64,000 bases of DNA from Anaerococcus provencensis (GCF_000312365.2 NZ_HG003686.1:62001-126000); one strand, 5' to 3'; shown: positions 25,595 through 35,631, counted from the stretch's first letter. Program-made: numbers and translations. The notes: generated by a model not told the origin, from the letters alone.

Positions 25595-26874
25595 TGAATG
25601 AATTTGAAATACCTTTAAATATTCTCTATAAAGTCCTGTACCAGGATCGAAAATCAAACGAAGAGATAAATTTATTTGCTAAAAAGGCTGATAATCTTCC
25701 TTTAGCGACAAAAATTGTCTATGGAGTATTAGAAAATAAGATTTACCTAGATTATATGATTAGGAAGCTTTCTAATATAAGGCTTAAAAAAATCAACCCT
25801 AAAATCCTAATAATCTTAGAGATGGGAGTCTATAACATTTATTTTCTAGAAAAAAAGGACTATGCTGTAGTTAACGAATTAGTTAATCTAACAAAGAGTG
25901 TGGATAAGAGATCAAAGGGTTTTGTTAATGCGATTTTGAGAAATTTTATAAGAGATGAAAAAGAAATTGCAACTATTTATGAAAGAGATGACATAAAGGC
26001 CCTATCCATCAGATATTCCTTGCCAGAAGACCTAACAAATTATATTTACCAAAATTATGGCATGGCTTACACCAAAAATTTTTTAAGATATATAAATAGT
26101 GAACAAGTTATATCTATTAGGGTAAATAATCTAAAAATAAATCTGGAAGACTTAATAGAAAAACTCGAAGAGTCTGGCTACAAAATAGAAGATGGGAAAA
26201 TTTCAAAAAATGCCCTTAGGATTTTAAATCCAGCAGGATTAGCTGAAAGTAGTGAATTTAAAGATGGACTTTTTACCATCCAACAAGAATCTTCTATGAA
26301 GACTATAGAGGTCTTAGATCCTAAAAAGGGTTCAAAGATTTTAGATTTGTGTGCAGCACCAGGCACCAAGACTTCATATATTGGTGAATATATAGAAAAT
26401 GATGGAGAGATTATTGCTAACGACCTATTAGAACAAAAGCTTCCCCTAATCAAAGAAAATATTGATAGATTAGGACTAAAAAACATAGAACTTACATCAT
26501 TTGATGCGACTATTTTGCAAGATAAATACGTTGATAGCTTTGATTATGTCCTAGTTGATGCACCTTGTTCTGGCCTTGGGGTTATGGGAAGAAAAGCAGA
26601 AATACGTTATAATAGAAGTATCGAAGATATAAAAATCCTAGCAAAACTTCAAAGGGATATTTTAGCAAATGCAGTCAAATATCTGAAGAATGGTGGAAAG
26701 ATTTTATACTCTACTTGCACCATAGGAAGCATTGAAAATAAGGCAAATTTTGAATACTTAAGGGCTATGAATGACCTTGAATTGATACCTATAGATGGCA
26801 AAGATTATATAGAGTATGTAAACTTTGAGGATGAAACTGACGGATTTTTTATAAGTGAATTTAAGAAGATATAA
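25594..26874 (+). CDS. rsmB: 16S rRNA (cytosine-967-C5) methyltransferase RsmB
   Basis: A 426-residue SAM-dependent enzyme with an N-terminal NusB-like RNA-binding domain (about residues 1-140) and a methyltransferase domain. Key pieces are the SAM motif LDLCAAPGTKTSYIGE, the DAPCSGLGVMGRKAEI motif with a catalytic cysteine, and YSTCTIGSIENKANFEYL with the second cysteine. ATG 25594 is preferred over TTG 25591. It sits between fmt and rlmN as in many Firmicutes. Confidence 0.95.
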   Translation: MNEFEIPLNILYKVLYQDRKSNEEINLFAKKADNLPLATKIVYGVLENKIYLDYMIRKLSNIRLKKINPKILIILEMGVYNIYFLEKKDYAVVNELVNLTKSVDKRSKGFVNAILRNFIRDEKEIATIYERDDIKALSIRYSLPEDLTNYIYQNYGMAYTKNFLRYINSEQVISIRVNNLKINLEDLIEKLEESGYKIEDGKISKNALRILNPAGLAESSEFKDGLFTIQQESSMKTIEVLDPKKGSKILDLCAAPGTKTSYIGEYIENDGEIIANDLLEQKLPLIKENIDRLGLKNIELTSFDATILQDKYVDSFDYVLVDAPCSGLGVMGRKAEIRYNRSIEDIKILAKLQRDILANAVKYLKNGGKILYSTCTIGSIENKANFEYLRAMNDLELIPIDGKDYIEYVNFEDETDGFFISEFKKI

Positions 26875-26875
26875 T

Positions 26876-27901
26876 ATGAAACAAAGTATAAATGATAAGA
26901 CAATTAAAGAATTAGAAGATATTTTCCTAGAAAAAGGCTATCAAAAGTTTAGAGCCAAACAGGTTTTTAGGCAAATTCACGTAAATAAAGTCAATGATTT
27001 TAGTCAGATGACTGATCTTTCTAAGGATATGAGAGAAAGTTTGTTGGGTGAATTTGAAATCGATAAGGTGAGCTTACTTAAAACTTTTGAATCAAAGGTC
27101 GATTCTACTAAAAAATATTTGTTTGAACTTAAAGATGGTAATATCATAGAAGCCGTTTTTATGGACTATAAGGATAGAAAAACGATATGCATCTCATCAC
27201 AAGTTGGTTGTAGGATGGGGTGTACTTTCTGTGCTTCCACAAAAAATGGTCTAGAAAGACATATGACCGCCTCAGAATTAATAGAAGAAGTTTACAGTCT
27301 TGAGAGATTAAATGGAGATATCAACAATATTGTAATAATGGGTATTGGCGAGCCATTAGATAATTATAAGAATATTACAAAATTTTTAGAAATTATCACA
27401 GATGAAAATGGTAGAAATCTATCTCACAGATCAATCACCTTATCTACATCTGGCTTAACTCCAAAAATATATGACCTTGCTGATTCAGGCCTTGATGTAA
27501 ATCTTGCTGTAAGTCTTCACTATGCAACAGATGATAAAAGAAAAAAATATATGCCCGTTGCCAAGAAGTATGATATAAAGGGACTTATCAAAGCAACTGA
27601 TTACTATCTAGATAAGACAAAAAGAAGAGTATCTTTTGAATATGTTGTAATAGATGGTGTCAACAACCTTGATAGTGATGTCGATAATCTCAAAAAACTT
27701 CTTAAGGGTAAAAATATACATATTAATCTTATCCCATTAAACCCAATCGAAGAATTTAAGCATGGGAAGACAACAAATAAGATTATAAATGATTTTAAGG
27801 AAAAACTTACAAGAAACGGCCTAAATGCCACAGTTAGATACTCTATGGGTCAAGACATAGATGCTAGCTGTGGACAGCTAAGGAATAACTACGCGAGGTA
27901 A
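26876..27901 (+). CDS. rlmN: 23S rRNA (adenine-2503-C2) methyltransferase RlmN
   Basis: A radical SAM enzyme that methylates A2503 of 23S rRNA (and, in relatives, tRNA A37). The 341-residue protein has the CRMGCTFCAS cluster motif (about residues 118-127) and GIGEPLDNYKNI. Two catalytic cysteines flank the mechanism; the C-terminal one is in DIDASCGQLR. ATG 26876 gives the usual start MKQSIND; the upstream frame back to 26855 overlaps rsmB. The next gene starts within its stop codon region. Confidence 0.96.
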   Translation: MKQSINDKTIKELEDIFLEKGYQKFRAKQVFRQIHVNKVNDFSQMTDLSKDMRESLLGEFEIDKVSLLKTFESKVDSTKKYLFELKDGNIIEAVFMDYKDRKTICISSQVGCRMGCTFCASTKNGLERHMTASELIEEVYSLERLNGDINNIVIMGIGEPLDNYKNITKFLEIITDENGRNLSHRSITLSTSGLTPKIYDLADSGLDVNLAVSLHYATDDKRKKYMPVAKKYDIKGLIKATDYYLDKTKRRVSFEYVVIDGVNNLDSDVDNLKKLLKGKNIHINLIPLNPIEEFKHGKTTNKIINDFKEKLTRNGLNATVRYSMGQDIDASCGQLRNNYAR

Positions 27902-28626
27902 TGATGAAATTTAGCACGATTTCCAATATTGGAAAGGTTAGACAAACAAATGAAGATTCCTACGGAAATGTTTCTATAGAAAACTACGATTTTTTTGTGG
28001 TTGCTGATGGTATGGGTGGCCACAGCGATGGAGAGGTTGCAAGCAGCTTAGCATGCACTTCATTTACTGATTTTATAGAAAACTCTAAAGTCGAAGACTT
28101 TGATAGCATTGTAGATTTTCAAGAAAAAGCAATACTCTATGCCAATAATGAAGTTTATAAGTTAGCTACAGAAAAAAACGAAAAAATGGGCACAACTGTA
28201 GTCTGCCTTTGTATAGACTATAAAGAAAATATCCTACACATTGCCCATGTTGGTGATTCTAGGATTTACTTATACAGAGCCGATGAGCTTATCCAACTAA
28301 CCAAAGACCACTCACTAATTAATGAACTTATAGATAGTGGTGCTCTTAACGAAGAAGAAGCAAATCACTTTGCCAATAAGGCTGCAGTTACGAGGGCAGT
28401 TGGTGTGAGCGCTGATATTTTGCCAGATAATAAATCTCTAGCATATGAGAAAGATGACATAATCTTGCTTGTAACAGATGGGCTTACCAATGAGCTTGAG
28501 CCTAAGGATATTGTTGAAGTGATCAAAAATTATGATGATGTTTTTGACATTTCAATGAATTTGGTTGATAAGGCAATTGATAAGGGTGGCCGAGACAATG
28601 TGACGGTTACTACTGTTAAAATCTAA
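27901..28626 (+). CDS. stp: Serine/threonine protein phosphatase Stp (PP2C family)
   Basis: Reverses phosphorylation by the PASTA kinase next door. The 241-residue protein shows PP2C metal motifs: RQTNEDSYG near residue 15, VADGMGGHSDGE near 37, HVGDSRIYLYR near 119, and the last pair LVTDGLTNEL and GGRDNVTVTTVKI. All metal-binding aspartates seem kept. It starts on the last base of rlmN and lies 10 bases before prkC, the usual stp-prkC order. Confidence 0.95.
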   Translation: MMKFSTISNIGKVRQTNEDSYGNVSIENYDFFVVADGMGGHSDGEVASSLACTSFTDFIENSKVEDFDSIVDFQEKAILYANNEVYKLATEKNEKMGTTVVCLCIDYKENILHIAHVGDSRIYLYRADELIQLTKDHSLINELIDSGALNEEEANHFANKAAVTRAVGVSADILPDNKSLAYEKDDIILLVTDGLTNELEPKDIVEVIKNYDDVFDISMNLVDKAIDKGGRDNVTVTTVKI

Positions 28627-28636
28627 GAGGGTAGTT

Positions 28637-30604
28637 ATGGAAAAATTAGTTTTAGACGAAAGGTATGAAATTATAGAGCAAATAGGCGTAGGAGGTATGG
28701 CCAAAGTTTACAAGGCCAAGGATAGGCTTCTGGACCGATTTGTAGCTATCAAAGTTCTTAAAGACCAATACGCAGAAGATAGCGAATTTCTCAAAAAATT
28801 TAATAATGAAGCCCAATCTGCTGCCAAACTATCCCATGTAAATATTGTAAATGTCTTTGATATAGGCGAGGACTTATACAAGGGACAAAGAATATATTAT
28901 ATAGTAATGGAATATGTGGAAGGTCAAACCCTTAAGGATTTGATTTTATCAAAGGGTAAGCTTTCTAACCAAGAGATAATAGATTATTCTGTCCAAATAG
29001 CCAAAGCCCTTAGGATGGCCCACAATGCTGGGATAATCCATAGGGACATCAAACCTCAAAACATCCTAATTGATAATTATGGTCTACTTAAAGTAACCGA
29101 TTTTGGTATAGCAAGGGTTTCATCAAATGCTACAATTACTTATACTAGTTCAATACTTGGTACAGTCCATTATATTTCACCAGAACAAGCTAAGGGCAAT
29201 ATAGTTGATGAGAAGAGCGACCTTTATTCCCTAGGTGCTGTTATGTATGAGATGGCAACTGGCAAAGTACCATTTGATGCTGATAACTCTGTTGGCATTG
29301 CTCTTATGCATATACAAGATGAACCAGTTATTGCCAAAGAACTTAATCCAGACCTATCAGATCATTTAAATTATATAATAATGAAGCTTCTAAAAAAGGA
29401 AGCATCAGAAAGATTTTTAAATGCTAGAGAATTGATAGATGCATTGGAAGATGAAGACTATATTTACGACCAGGAAGATCTTTCAGAAACTGCTCCAATC
29501 CCAATAGTCGTTCCAAAAGATAGGGTTACTAGCAAAGTTTACCAGCAAAACTACGACGAAGAAGAAGAGGAAAAGGAAAAAGAAGCAGTTTATGTTTCAA
29601 ATCCTGATAAGAAAAAATCTTCCGACAAGGATAAAAAGGCTAAAAAACTTTGGCCACTGTTAATTCTAGCTCTAGTTCTAGTAGCAGCCGTGTATTTCTT
29701 AAGAAACAGGACTAGCAGTAAACAAATCGAAGTACCAACGGTATTAAACCTCAACCAATCTCAAGCTATAAATGAACTTGAAAGAAGAGGGCTAAAGGCA
29801 AATATTTCACTAACAGAAGAAAGTGATGAGTACGAAATTGGCAAGGTAATGAGCCAGGACCCAAGCCCAAATACCAAGGTTGACAGAGGGAGTCAAGTCA
29901 ACTTAGTCATAAGTAAGGGCAGAGAAGTCGAAGTTCCAGACCTTAGAAATATGACCATTGCCCAGGCTGAAGAAGTTCTAAAAGAAGCTGGTCTTAGACT
30001 AGGTCGTACTATGACACAAAAAAGCGACAATGTAGATAAGGACTTAATAATTAGTCAAGATCCTAGATCATATAGCAAACTTCAAACTGGAAGTGAAATA
30101 GACGTTACAGTAAGTACAGGTCCAGATGGCAGAGTTGAAACTATTGAAGTTCCAAATGTCCTTGGTCACACTGAACAAGATGCCAGAGCTATTTTAAGCC
30201 AAGCTGGTCTAGCTCTTGCTAATGTCAACTACTACAATAGCGATAATACCCAACAAGGACTTGTAATGAATCAGTCAATAGCTGCCGGTACAAGAGTTGC
30301 CAAGGATTCTCAAATAGAGATATCCATTTCAACAGGTCCAAAAGAAGAAATTCCAGAAGAAAATGATATAAAAGATGTCGAACTAAGAGTTGAAATAACA
30401 GAGCCAAAAGACCAATACAATGTAGTAGTTTACGATATAGTAAACGGTCAAAGAGGCCAAAGTATCTATAGTGGAACACAAACATATGCAGAAGTAGAAA
30501 ACAATGGTGGAGTGCTCATAGTTAACGTAAGGGCAAGCGTAGGAGCTTATCTAGAAATAGTTGTAGATGGCCAATCATATGGGGTAACAGTGGTAAATCA
30601 ATGA
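28637..30604 (+). CDS. prkC: PASTA-domain serine/threonine kinase (PrkC/PknB family)
   Basis: A membrane receptor kinase sensing cell-wall material. The 655-residue protein has an N-terminal kinase domain (about residues 10-270: GVGGMAKVYKA, the lysine in VAIKVLKD, HRDIKPQN, DFGIARV). A membrane helix follows (about 337-355: WPLLILALVLVAAVYFL). Three PASTA repeats lie outside (about 365-430, 434-500, 505-570), then an unassigned beta-rich C-terminus. The linker before the helix is rich in acidic residues and lysine. It overlaps rsgA downstream by 4 bases. Confidence 0.95.
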   Translation: MEKLVLDERYEIIEQIGVGGMAKVYKAKDRLLDRFVAIKVLKDQYAEDSEFLKKFNNEAQSAAKLSHVNIVNVFDIGEDLYKGQRIYYIVMEYVEGQTLKDLILSKGKLSNQEIIDYSVQIAKALRMAHNAGIIHRDIKPQNILIDNYGLLKVTDFGIARVSSNATITYTSSILGTVHYISPEQAKGNIVDEKSDLYSLGAVMYEMATGKVPFDADNSVGIALMHIQDEPVIAKELNPDLSDHLNYIIMKLLKKEASERFLNARELIDALEDEDYIYDQEDLSETAPIPIVVPKDRVTSKVYQQNYDEEEEEKEKEAVYVSNPDKKKSSDKDKKAKKLWPLLILALVLVAAVYFLRNRTSSKQIEVPTVLNLNQSQAINELERRGLKANISLTEESDEYEIGKVMSQDPSPNTKVDRGSQVNLVISKGREVEVPDLRNMTIAQAEEVLKEAGLRLGRTMTQKSDNVDKDLIISQDPRSYSKLQTGSEIDVTVSTGPDGRVETIEVPNVLGHTEQDARAILSQAGLALANVNYYNSDNTQQGLVMNQSIAAGTRVAKDSQIEISISTGPKEEIPEENDIKDVELRVEITEPKDQYNVVVYDIVNGQRGQSIYSGTQTYAEVENNGGVLIVNVRASVGAYLEIVVDGQSYGVTVVNQ

Positions 30605-31470
30605 TTGGGAAAATTATAAAATCACAAAAAGACCTCTACTATGTCAAAACAAAAGATGAGACCTATATGTCAAAAGCAAGGGGGAATTTTCGCATAAGGG
30701 GAATAAAACCCCTTGTAGGTGACAATGTAAAGATAGAACCTGCAGAAGATAAGACAGCCTATATTACTCATATACTTGACAGAGAAAATGAAATAAAAAG
30801 GCCAAACATTGCAAACATAGACCAAATGTTAGTCTTTGTAACTATAAATGATCCACCTTTGAATATATTTAATCTTGACAAGTATCTGGCAATGTGCGAA
30901 CACGAAAATATCGATGTAGTTATAATAATATCTAAAATAGACCTTACAACTGATGAAAAAATCAATCAAATAGTAGATATATACCATCCACTTGGCTACA
31001 GGATAATAAGTATAGATAACTATAATAACTTTCCAATAGATGAGATAATCCCAATATTAAAAGGAAAAACTTCTGCAGTTTCAGGAGCATCAGGCGTAGG
31101 TAAAAGCACATTTTTAAATAATCTTGTAGAAAAAAATATAGAAATTGGTGAGATTTCCCAAAAATCGAAAAGAGGAAAGAACACAACTCGCCATACAGAG
31201 ATTTTTGCCATAGATGAAGATAGCTTTATCTTTGATACGCCAGGCTTTGATAGTTTTGATTTTGACTTTATAGATGATGAGAACCTACTCAAATACACTT
31301 TTAGGGAAATGAAAAACGCAAACTGTAAGTTCAAAAATTGCAATCATATAAACGAACCAAATTGCCAAGTGAAAGAGGCTTTAGAAAAAGGTCAAATTTC
31401 ACAAACAAGGTATGATAATTACAAAATGCTGTTTAATCAATTAAAAGAAAGGCGAGAAAATAAATGGTAG
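30601..31470 (+). CDS. rsgA: Small ribosomal subunit biogenesis GTPase RsgA
   Basis: A circularly permuted GTPase that checks the decoding centre of the 30S subunit. The 289-residue protein has an OB-fold start (about residues 1-65), then the permuted G motifs: ISKIDLT (G4), SGASGVGKSTFLNNL (G1) and DTPGFDSFDF (G3). A C-terminal zinc knuckle (CKFKNCNHINEPNCQV) follows. Overlaps with prkC before it and rpe after it show tight coupling. Confidence 0.95.
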   Translation: MIGKIIKSQKDLYYVKTKDETYMSKARGNFRIRGIKPLVGDNVKIEPAEDKTAYITHILDRENEIKRPNIANIDQMLVFVTINDPPLNIFNLDKYLAMCEHENIDVVIIISKIDLTTDEKINQIVDIYHPLGYRIISIDNYNNFPIDEIIPILKGKTSAVSGASGVGKSTFLNNLVEKNIEIGEISQKSKRGKNTTRHTEIFAIDEDSFIFDTPGFDSFDFDFIDDENLLKYTFREMKNANCKFKNCNHINEPNCQVKEALEKGQISQTRYDNYKMLFNQLKERRENKW

Positions 31471-32126
31471 AACTAGCTCCATCAATACTATCTTGTAACT
31501 TTGCAAACTTAGAAGAAGACATAAGACAAACTAAGGGAACAGATTTAAAAATGCTCCATGTAGACGTTATGGATGGAATATTTGTTCCAAACATTTCTTT
31601 TGGATTCAAGGTTATAGGAGATCTTAGAAAAATTACTGATTACTATTTTGATACTCATCTTATGATTGAAGAGCCAATTAGATATATCAGAGATTTTAAG
31701 AAAGCAGGCGTAGACAGGCTAACAATTCACTATGAAGCTTGCAAAAACCTTGATGAAACCATAAAAGAAATCAAAGATAATGGTATGGAAGTTGGCCTTA
31801 CTTTTAAGCCGGCAACTGATATGAAGTTAATGCTTCCTTACCTTGATAAGATTGACCTCTTGCTTGTAATGAGCGTAGAACCAGGCTTTGGAGGTCAAAG
31901 CTTCATGGAAGATTCGCTTGATAAAATCAGATTTTTTAGAAAATACATAGATGATAATAAGCTAGATGTAAAAATCCAAGTGGATGGTGGGATAAAAACT
32001 ACAAATGTCCACAAGGTAATAGATGCAGGTTGTGATATTGTTGTAGCTGGTTCAGACGTTTTTGCTAGCGATATAAGAGAAAAAATAAATAAATACTACC
32101 AAATATTTAGAGAAAAGTCACTATAA
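31464..32126 (+). CDS. rpe: Ribulose-phosphate 3-epimerase
   Basis: Interconverts ribulose-5-phosphate and xylulose-5-phosphate. A TIM barrel of 220 residues with APSILSCNFANLEEDI at the start. The metal site pieces are HVDVMDGIFVPNISFG and DTHLMIEEP, and the phosphate loop is VEPGFGGQSF followed by VDGGIKTTN. It overlaps rsgA by 7 bases, and its last codons form the left arm of a terminator. Confidence 0.96.
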   Translation: MVELAPSILSCNFANLEEDIRQTKGTDLKMLHVDVMDGIFVPNISFGFKVIGDLRKITDYYFDTHLMIEEPIRYIRDFKKAGVDRLTIHYEACKNLDETIKEIKDNGMEVGLTFKPATDMKLMLPYLDKIDLLLVMSVEPGFGGQSFMEDSLDKIRFFRKYIDDNKLDVKIQVDGGIKTTNVHKVIDAGCDIVVAGSDVFASDIREKINKYYQIFREKSL

Positions 32127-32142
32127 TTAGTGGCTTTTTTTT
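32113..32142 (+). terminator. Terminator after rpe
   Basis: AAGTCACTA pairs with TAGTGGCTT (one G-U) and a T-run follows. It ends the def-fmt-to-rpe cluster. Confidence 0.85.
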
Positions 32143-32195
32143 AATTAGGGGTAAATATATACAAACAAATTGTTAATATATTGGAAGGAGATAAA

Positions 32196-34316
32196 ATGAC
32201 AAAAAAAGAGAACAAACATGATTTTAAGAAAGCACCTCTAACTCCTCCAGGATTAGATAAGGCTAAAAAAGTAGCCGATAATGCTAAGCAAAAAGATTTA
32301 AAAAATAATAAAGTTGATAACAAAGGCAAGGCTTTTACTACAAATAAGGGCCTAAAAATGGCTGAAGAAGAATTTTCATTAAAGGCTGGTAGACGTGGAC
32401 CAACTTTATTAGAAGACTTTCACCTAAGAGAAAAAATTATGCACTTTGACCACGAAAGAATTCCCGAAAGAATTGTCCATGCCCGTGGTGTAGGTGCACA
32501 TGGGGTGTTCAAATGTACAAAGGATATGAGTAAATATACTAAGGCTTGTCTATTTACTGAGGAAGGCAAAGAGACTCCACTATTTACTAGAATTTCTACA
32601 GTAGCAGGTTTTAGGGGCTCTACAGATACACCTCGTGATGTCCGTGGCTTCGCTCTCAAATTTTATACAGAAGAAGGAAACTACGATATTGCAGGAAATA
32701 ATATGCCGGTTTTCTTCATCCAAGATGCTATCAAGTTCCCTGATTTTGTTCATGCAGTAAAGCCAGAACCAGATACTGAAGTACCACAAGCTCAGTCAGC
32801 TCACGATACATTTTGGGATTTTATAAGCCGCAACCAAGAATCAGCACATATGACTATGTGGGCTATGAGTGATAGGGCAATACCACTAAACTTAAGAATG
32901 ATAGATGGCTTTGCTGTTCATACCTTTAGATTTGTTAATGCAGAAGGCAAGGGAACATTTGTTCGTTTCCAATGGAATCCACAACTTGGAGTTCATTCTA
33001 GAGTATGGGATGAGACTTTGAAAGTATCAGGAAATGATCCAGATAGCCAAAGAAAAGATTTATACGATGCAATAGATGAGGGCAACTATCCAGTTTGGGA
33101 CTTCTGTGTCCAATTATTGCCAGAAGAAAAAGAATTTGATTTCCCATTTGATATCTTGGACCCAACAAAAGTATGGCCAGAAGAAGATATACCAAAAATA
33201 AAAATTGGTGAAATAATTTTAAATAGAAATGTTGATAACTTCTTTGCGGAAACTGAACAAGTTGCCTTTAACCCTGGCAATATTATTCCTGGAATCGACT
33301 TTTCAAATGATCCACTTCTTCAAGGCAGACTTTTCTCATATACTGATACCCAACTACTAAGACTTGGTGGACCAAACTTTGCTCAAATTCCAATAAACAG
33401 ACCAATCGCAGAAGTTCATAACAACCAAAGAGATGGTTGGCACCAACATATGATTAATCAAGGACCAGTTTCTTATCAAAAATCTGCTATCGACGACCAA
33501 TCACCATATTATGAAAGTGTTGAAAATGGTGGTTATGAACATTACCAAGAAAAGGTTGACGGACAAGTTATCAAAGACCGTGACGATAGCTTCAGAGATC
33601 ACTTCTCCCAAGCAACAGCATTTTATAATTCACTATCAAAAGTTGAACAAAAACATATTATTGATGCATTTTCTTTTGAACTATCAAAGGTAAAAAGAGA
33701 AGAAATCAGACAAAATGTTGTAGATATGTTTGCCAATGTTGATAAGGCAATGGCAGAAGAAATTGCAAAAAATGTTGGAGCTGATAAGCCAGATGCCAAA
33801 CGTGGTTTCGACCCTGTAGGAACAAAACCTACAAAAGAAGCAAAATCAGTTAAAATGCCTGAATTTTCTCAAGAAAATACTATCTTTAAGCCAGATACAC
33901 TTAAAGTTGGCATATACTCTGATAATGACGATGACTTTGACTTCAAAAAACTTGTAAAAGCTATAAAAGCTAGTAAGGCAAAGGCAGAAATCATACAAGG
34001 CAATTTAAATAAGACCAAAGATGGTTTGATGGTAAATCATAGATATGAATCAATCCATCCAGTACTAGAAGATGGGCTAATCATAGTAGTTCCAGAAAAA
34101 CCAAGCCATGATTTTATGAAAAATGTAGGCGAGTTTGCAGATGAAACCTTCAAACACTACAAACCATTATGGATTATAGGAGATCCTACTGATATTCTTA
34201 GTGAAGATAAGCAAAAAGGCGATGGTGTAATGGTTACTAAGGATGGTAAGGATATCGATAAATTTATAGAAAACTTAAGTAAACAAAGATTCTGGGATAG
34301 AGACGGATCAAATTAG
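32196..34316 (+). CDS. katE: Catalase, large-subunit heme type (KatE-like)
   Basis: Breaks down hydrogen peroxide. The 706-residue protein belongs to the large-subunit class. The distal histidine is in RIVHARGVGAHGVF near residue 95, the distal asparagine in GNNMPVFFIQDAIKFPDF, and the proximal tyrosine in RLFSYTDTQLLRLG near residue 382. A C-terminal flavodoxin-like domain (from about residue 565, LKVGIYSDNDDD) marks this clade. ATG 32196 follows TTGGAAGGAG; a longer frame to 32181 is unlikely. Its presence in a fermentative anaerobe suggests air exposure or host-generated peroxide. Confidence 0.94.
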   Translation: MTKKENKHDFKKAPLTPPGLDKAKKVADNAKQKDLKNNKVDNKGKAFTTNKGLKMAEEEFSLKAGRRGPTLLEDFHLREKIMHFDHERIPERIVHARGVGAHGVFKCTKDMSKYTKACLFTEEGKETPLFTRISTVAGFRGSTDTPRDVRGFALKFYTEEGNYDIAGNNMPVFFIQDAIKFPDFVHAVKPEPDTEVPQAQSAHDTFWDFISRNQESAHMTMWAMSDRAIPLNLRMIDGFAVHTFRFVNAEGKGTFVRFQWNPQLGVHSRVWDETLKVSGNDPDSQRKDLYDAIDEGNYPVWDFCVQLLPEEKEFDFPFDILDPTKVWPEEDIPKIKIGEIILNRNVDNFFAETEQVAFNPGNIIPGIDFSNDPLLQGRLFSYTDTQLLRLGGPNFAQIPINRPIAEVHNNQRDGWHQHMINQGPVSYQKSAIDDQSPYYESVENGGYEHYQEKVDGQVIKDRDDSFRDHFSQATAFYNSLSKVEQKHIIDAFSFELSKVKREEIRQNVVDMFANVDKAMAEEIAKNVGADKPDAKRGFDPVGTKPTKEAKSVKMPEFSQENTIFKPDTLKVGIYSDNDDDFDFKKLVKAIKASKAKAEIIQGNLNKTKDGLMVNHRYESIHPVLEDGLIIVVPEKPSHDFMKNVGEFADETFKHYKPLWIIGDPTDILSEDKQKGDGVMVTKDGKDIDKFIENLSKQRFWDRDGSN

Positions 34317-34327
34317 TTAAAAAAATA

Positions 34328-34364
34328 CCACTAGGCGGGAAAAAATCCTACCTAGTGGCTTTTT
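34328..34364 (+). terminator. Terminator after the catalase gene
   Basis: CCACTAGG pairs with CCTAGTGG at 34328-34358, followed by TTTTT. Confidence 0.88.
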
Positions 34365-34380
34365 ATTTTGAATTCAAAAT

Positions 34381-34406
34381 AAAAAAAGCATTATATTATG
34401 CTTTTT
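34381..34406 (-). terminator. Terminator of rpmB (minus strand)
   Basis: On the minus strand AAAGCATAA pairs with TTATGCTTT and a T-run follows. The hairpin overlaps the last codons of rpmB. Confidence 0.75.
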
Positions 34407-34584
34407 GTACTTTTCCAGATTTTAAACATTTAGTACATACGTTGATTGATTTTGGAGATCCATCTACTATAGCTCTTATTTTATGCACATTTGGTTTAAA
34501 AGTTCTGTTAACATTTTTGTGTGAGAAAGTAATAGTATTACCTGATTTTGTACCTTTTCCACAAATATCACATGCTTTTGCCAT
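34396..34584 (-). CDS. rpmB: Ribosomal protein L28
   Basis: A 62-residue protein of the large ribosomal subunit. It begins MAKACDICGKGTKSGNTITFSHKN and has a CxxC pair at both ends (CDIC, CTKC), the zinc-binding form. The ribosome site AGGAGGTG lies 7 bases upstream on the minus strand. It is a lone minus-strand gene between the catalase gene and murB. A plus-strand frame over the same bases is its shadow. Confidence 0.96.
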   Translation of the reverse strand: MAKACDICGKGTKSGNTITFSHKNVNRTFKPNVHKIRAIVDGSPKSINVCTKCLKSGKVQKA

Positions 34585-34728
34585 ATAAACACCTCCTAGC
34601 TTTTTACAATTAATCTTTATTATTTTACCAAATCAGGAGTGAAATTACAAATTTTTTTATATCAGATAAGAATTTAAATTAAGGTATAGTAAATAATAAG
34701 ATTTAATTTATTAAATCTAGGAGGACGT

Positions 34729-35631
34729 ATGGATTACAAATCTATCTACGAGGGCGAGGACTTTGGTGATATTTCCTTTGGTACAGCTCTCAAAGATTAC
34801 ACAACTTGGGGCATCGGTGGACCAGCTGATGTGCTAGTTAAAGTAAAGAATGAAGAACAATTAAAACAACTTTTGATATTTAACAATGAAAACAATATAA
34901 AGACGACCGTAATAGGACTTGGATCAAATCTTCTTATAACTGATAAGGGTATAAGGGGATGTGTCTTAATCTTAGCAGATAATTACGATGATATTAAGCT
35001 TAATGGAACTGAAATAACTGTGCTTGCGGGTACTTCACTAAATAAAGCGGCAAAATATTCAATTGCTCATGGCCTAACTGGTATGGAAGAAATATCTGGT
35101 ATACCAGGGTCAGTTGGTGGGGCAGTTTCTATGAATGCTGGCGCTTATGGCAAGGAAATCAAAGATGTTTGCATAAGTGTGAAAGCATTTGACCTAGCTG
35201 GCAATGAATATAATTTTACAAATGATCAGATGAACTTTTCCTACAGGCATTCAAAAATATTTGACCAAGATCTCATAGTTTCTAGCGCTACTTTTAAATT
35301 ACAAAATGATGATAAAAACGAAGCTATGGAAAAGTATGAAGATTATACAAATAGGCGTGAAACCAAACAACCACTAGATAAGAAATCAGCAGGCTCAACT
35401 TTTAAGAGACCTGAGGGTTCATATGCATCTAAGCTTATTGATGAATGTGGACTTAGGGGTTACAGAGTAGGAGATTGCCAAGTTAGCGAAAAGCACTGTG
35501 GATTTATCATCAATGCAGGAGAAGCTACTAGTGCTGATATGCTAGCCTTCATAGAAGAAGTTGCTAGCATTGTTTATGAAAAAACAGGTTTTAAGTTAGA
35601 ACGTGAGGTTAAATTAATCGGAGACTTATAA
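34729..35631 (+). CDS. murB: UDP-N-acetylenolpyruvoylglucosamine reductase MurB
   Basis: An FAD enzyme making UDP-MurNAc for peptidoglycan. The 300-residue protein shows the FAD motif VIGLGSNLLITDKGI, the EEISGIPGSVGGAVSMNAGAYGKEI block (about residues 122-146), the SYRHSKI tyrosine loop of type II MurB, and the catalytic serine in SAGSTFKRP. The leader has a perfect hairpin AGATTTAA-TTTA-TTAAATCT at 34699-34718 touching the AGGAGG site, so folding could affect translation. It abuts rapZ. Confidence 0.96.
   Translation: MDYKSIYEGEDFGDISFGTALKDYTTWGIGGPADVLVKVKNEEQLKQLLIFNNENNIKTTVIGLGSNLLITDKGIRGCVLILADNYDDIKLNGTEITVLAGTSLNKAAKYSIAHGLTGMEEISGIPGSVGGAVSMNAGAYGKEIKDVCISVKAFDLAGNEYNFTNDQMNFSYRHSKIFDQDLIVSSATFKLQNDDKNEAMEKYEDYTNRRETKQPLDKKSAGSTFKRPEGSYASKLIDECGLRGYRVGDCQVSEKHCGFIINAGEATSADMLAFIEEVASIVYEKTGFKLEREVKLIGDL

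Noticed and set aside
34355..34588. Plus-strand frame of 77 residues before murB
   Set aside because: It is the exact complement of rpmB (L28) on the other strand, which has the ribosome site and conserved sequence.
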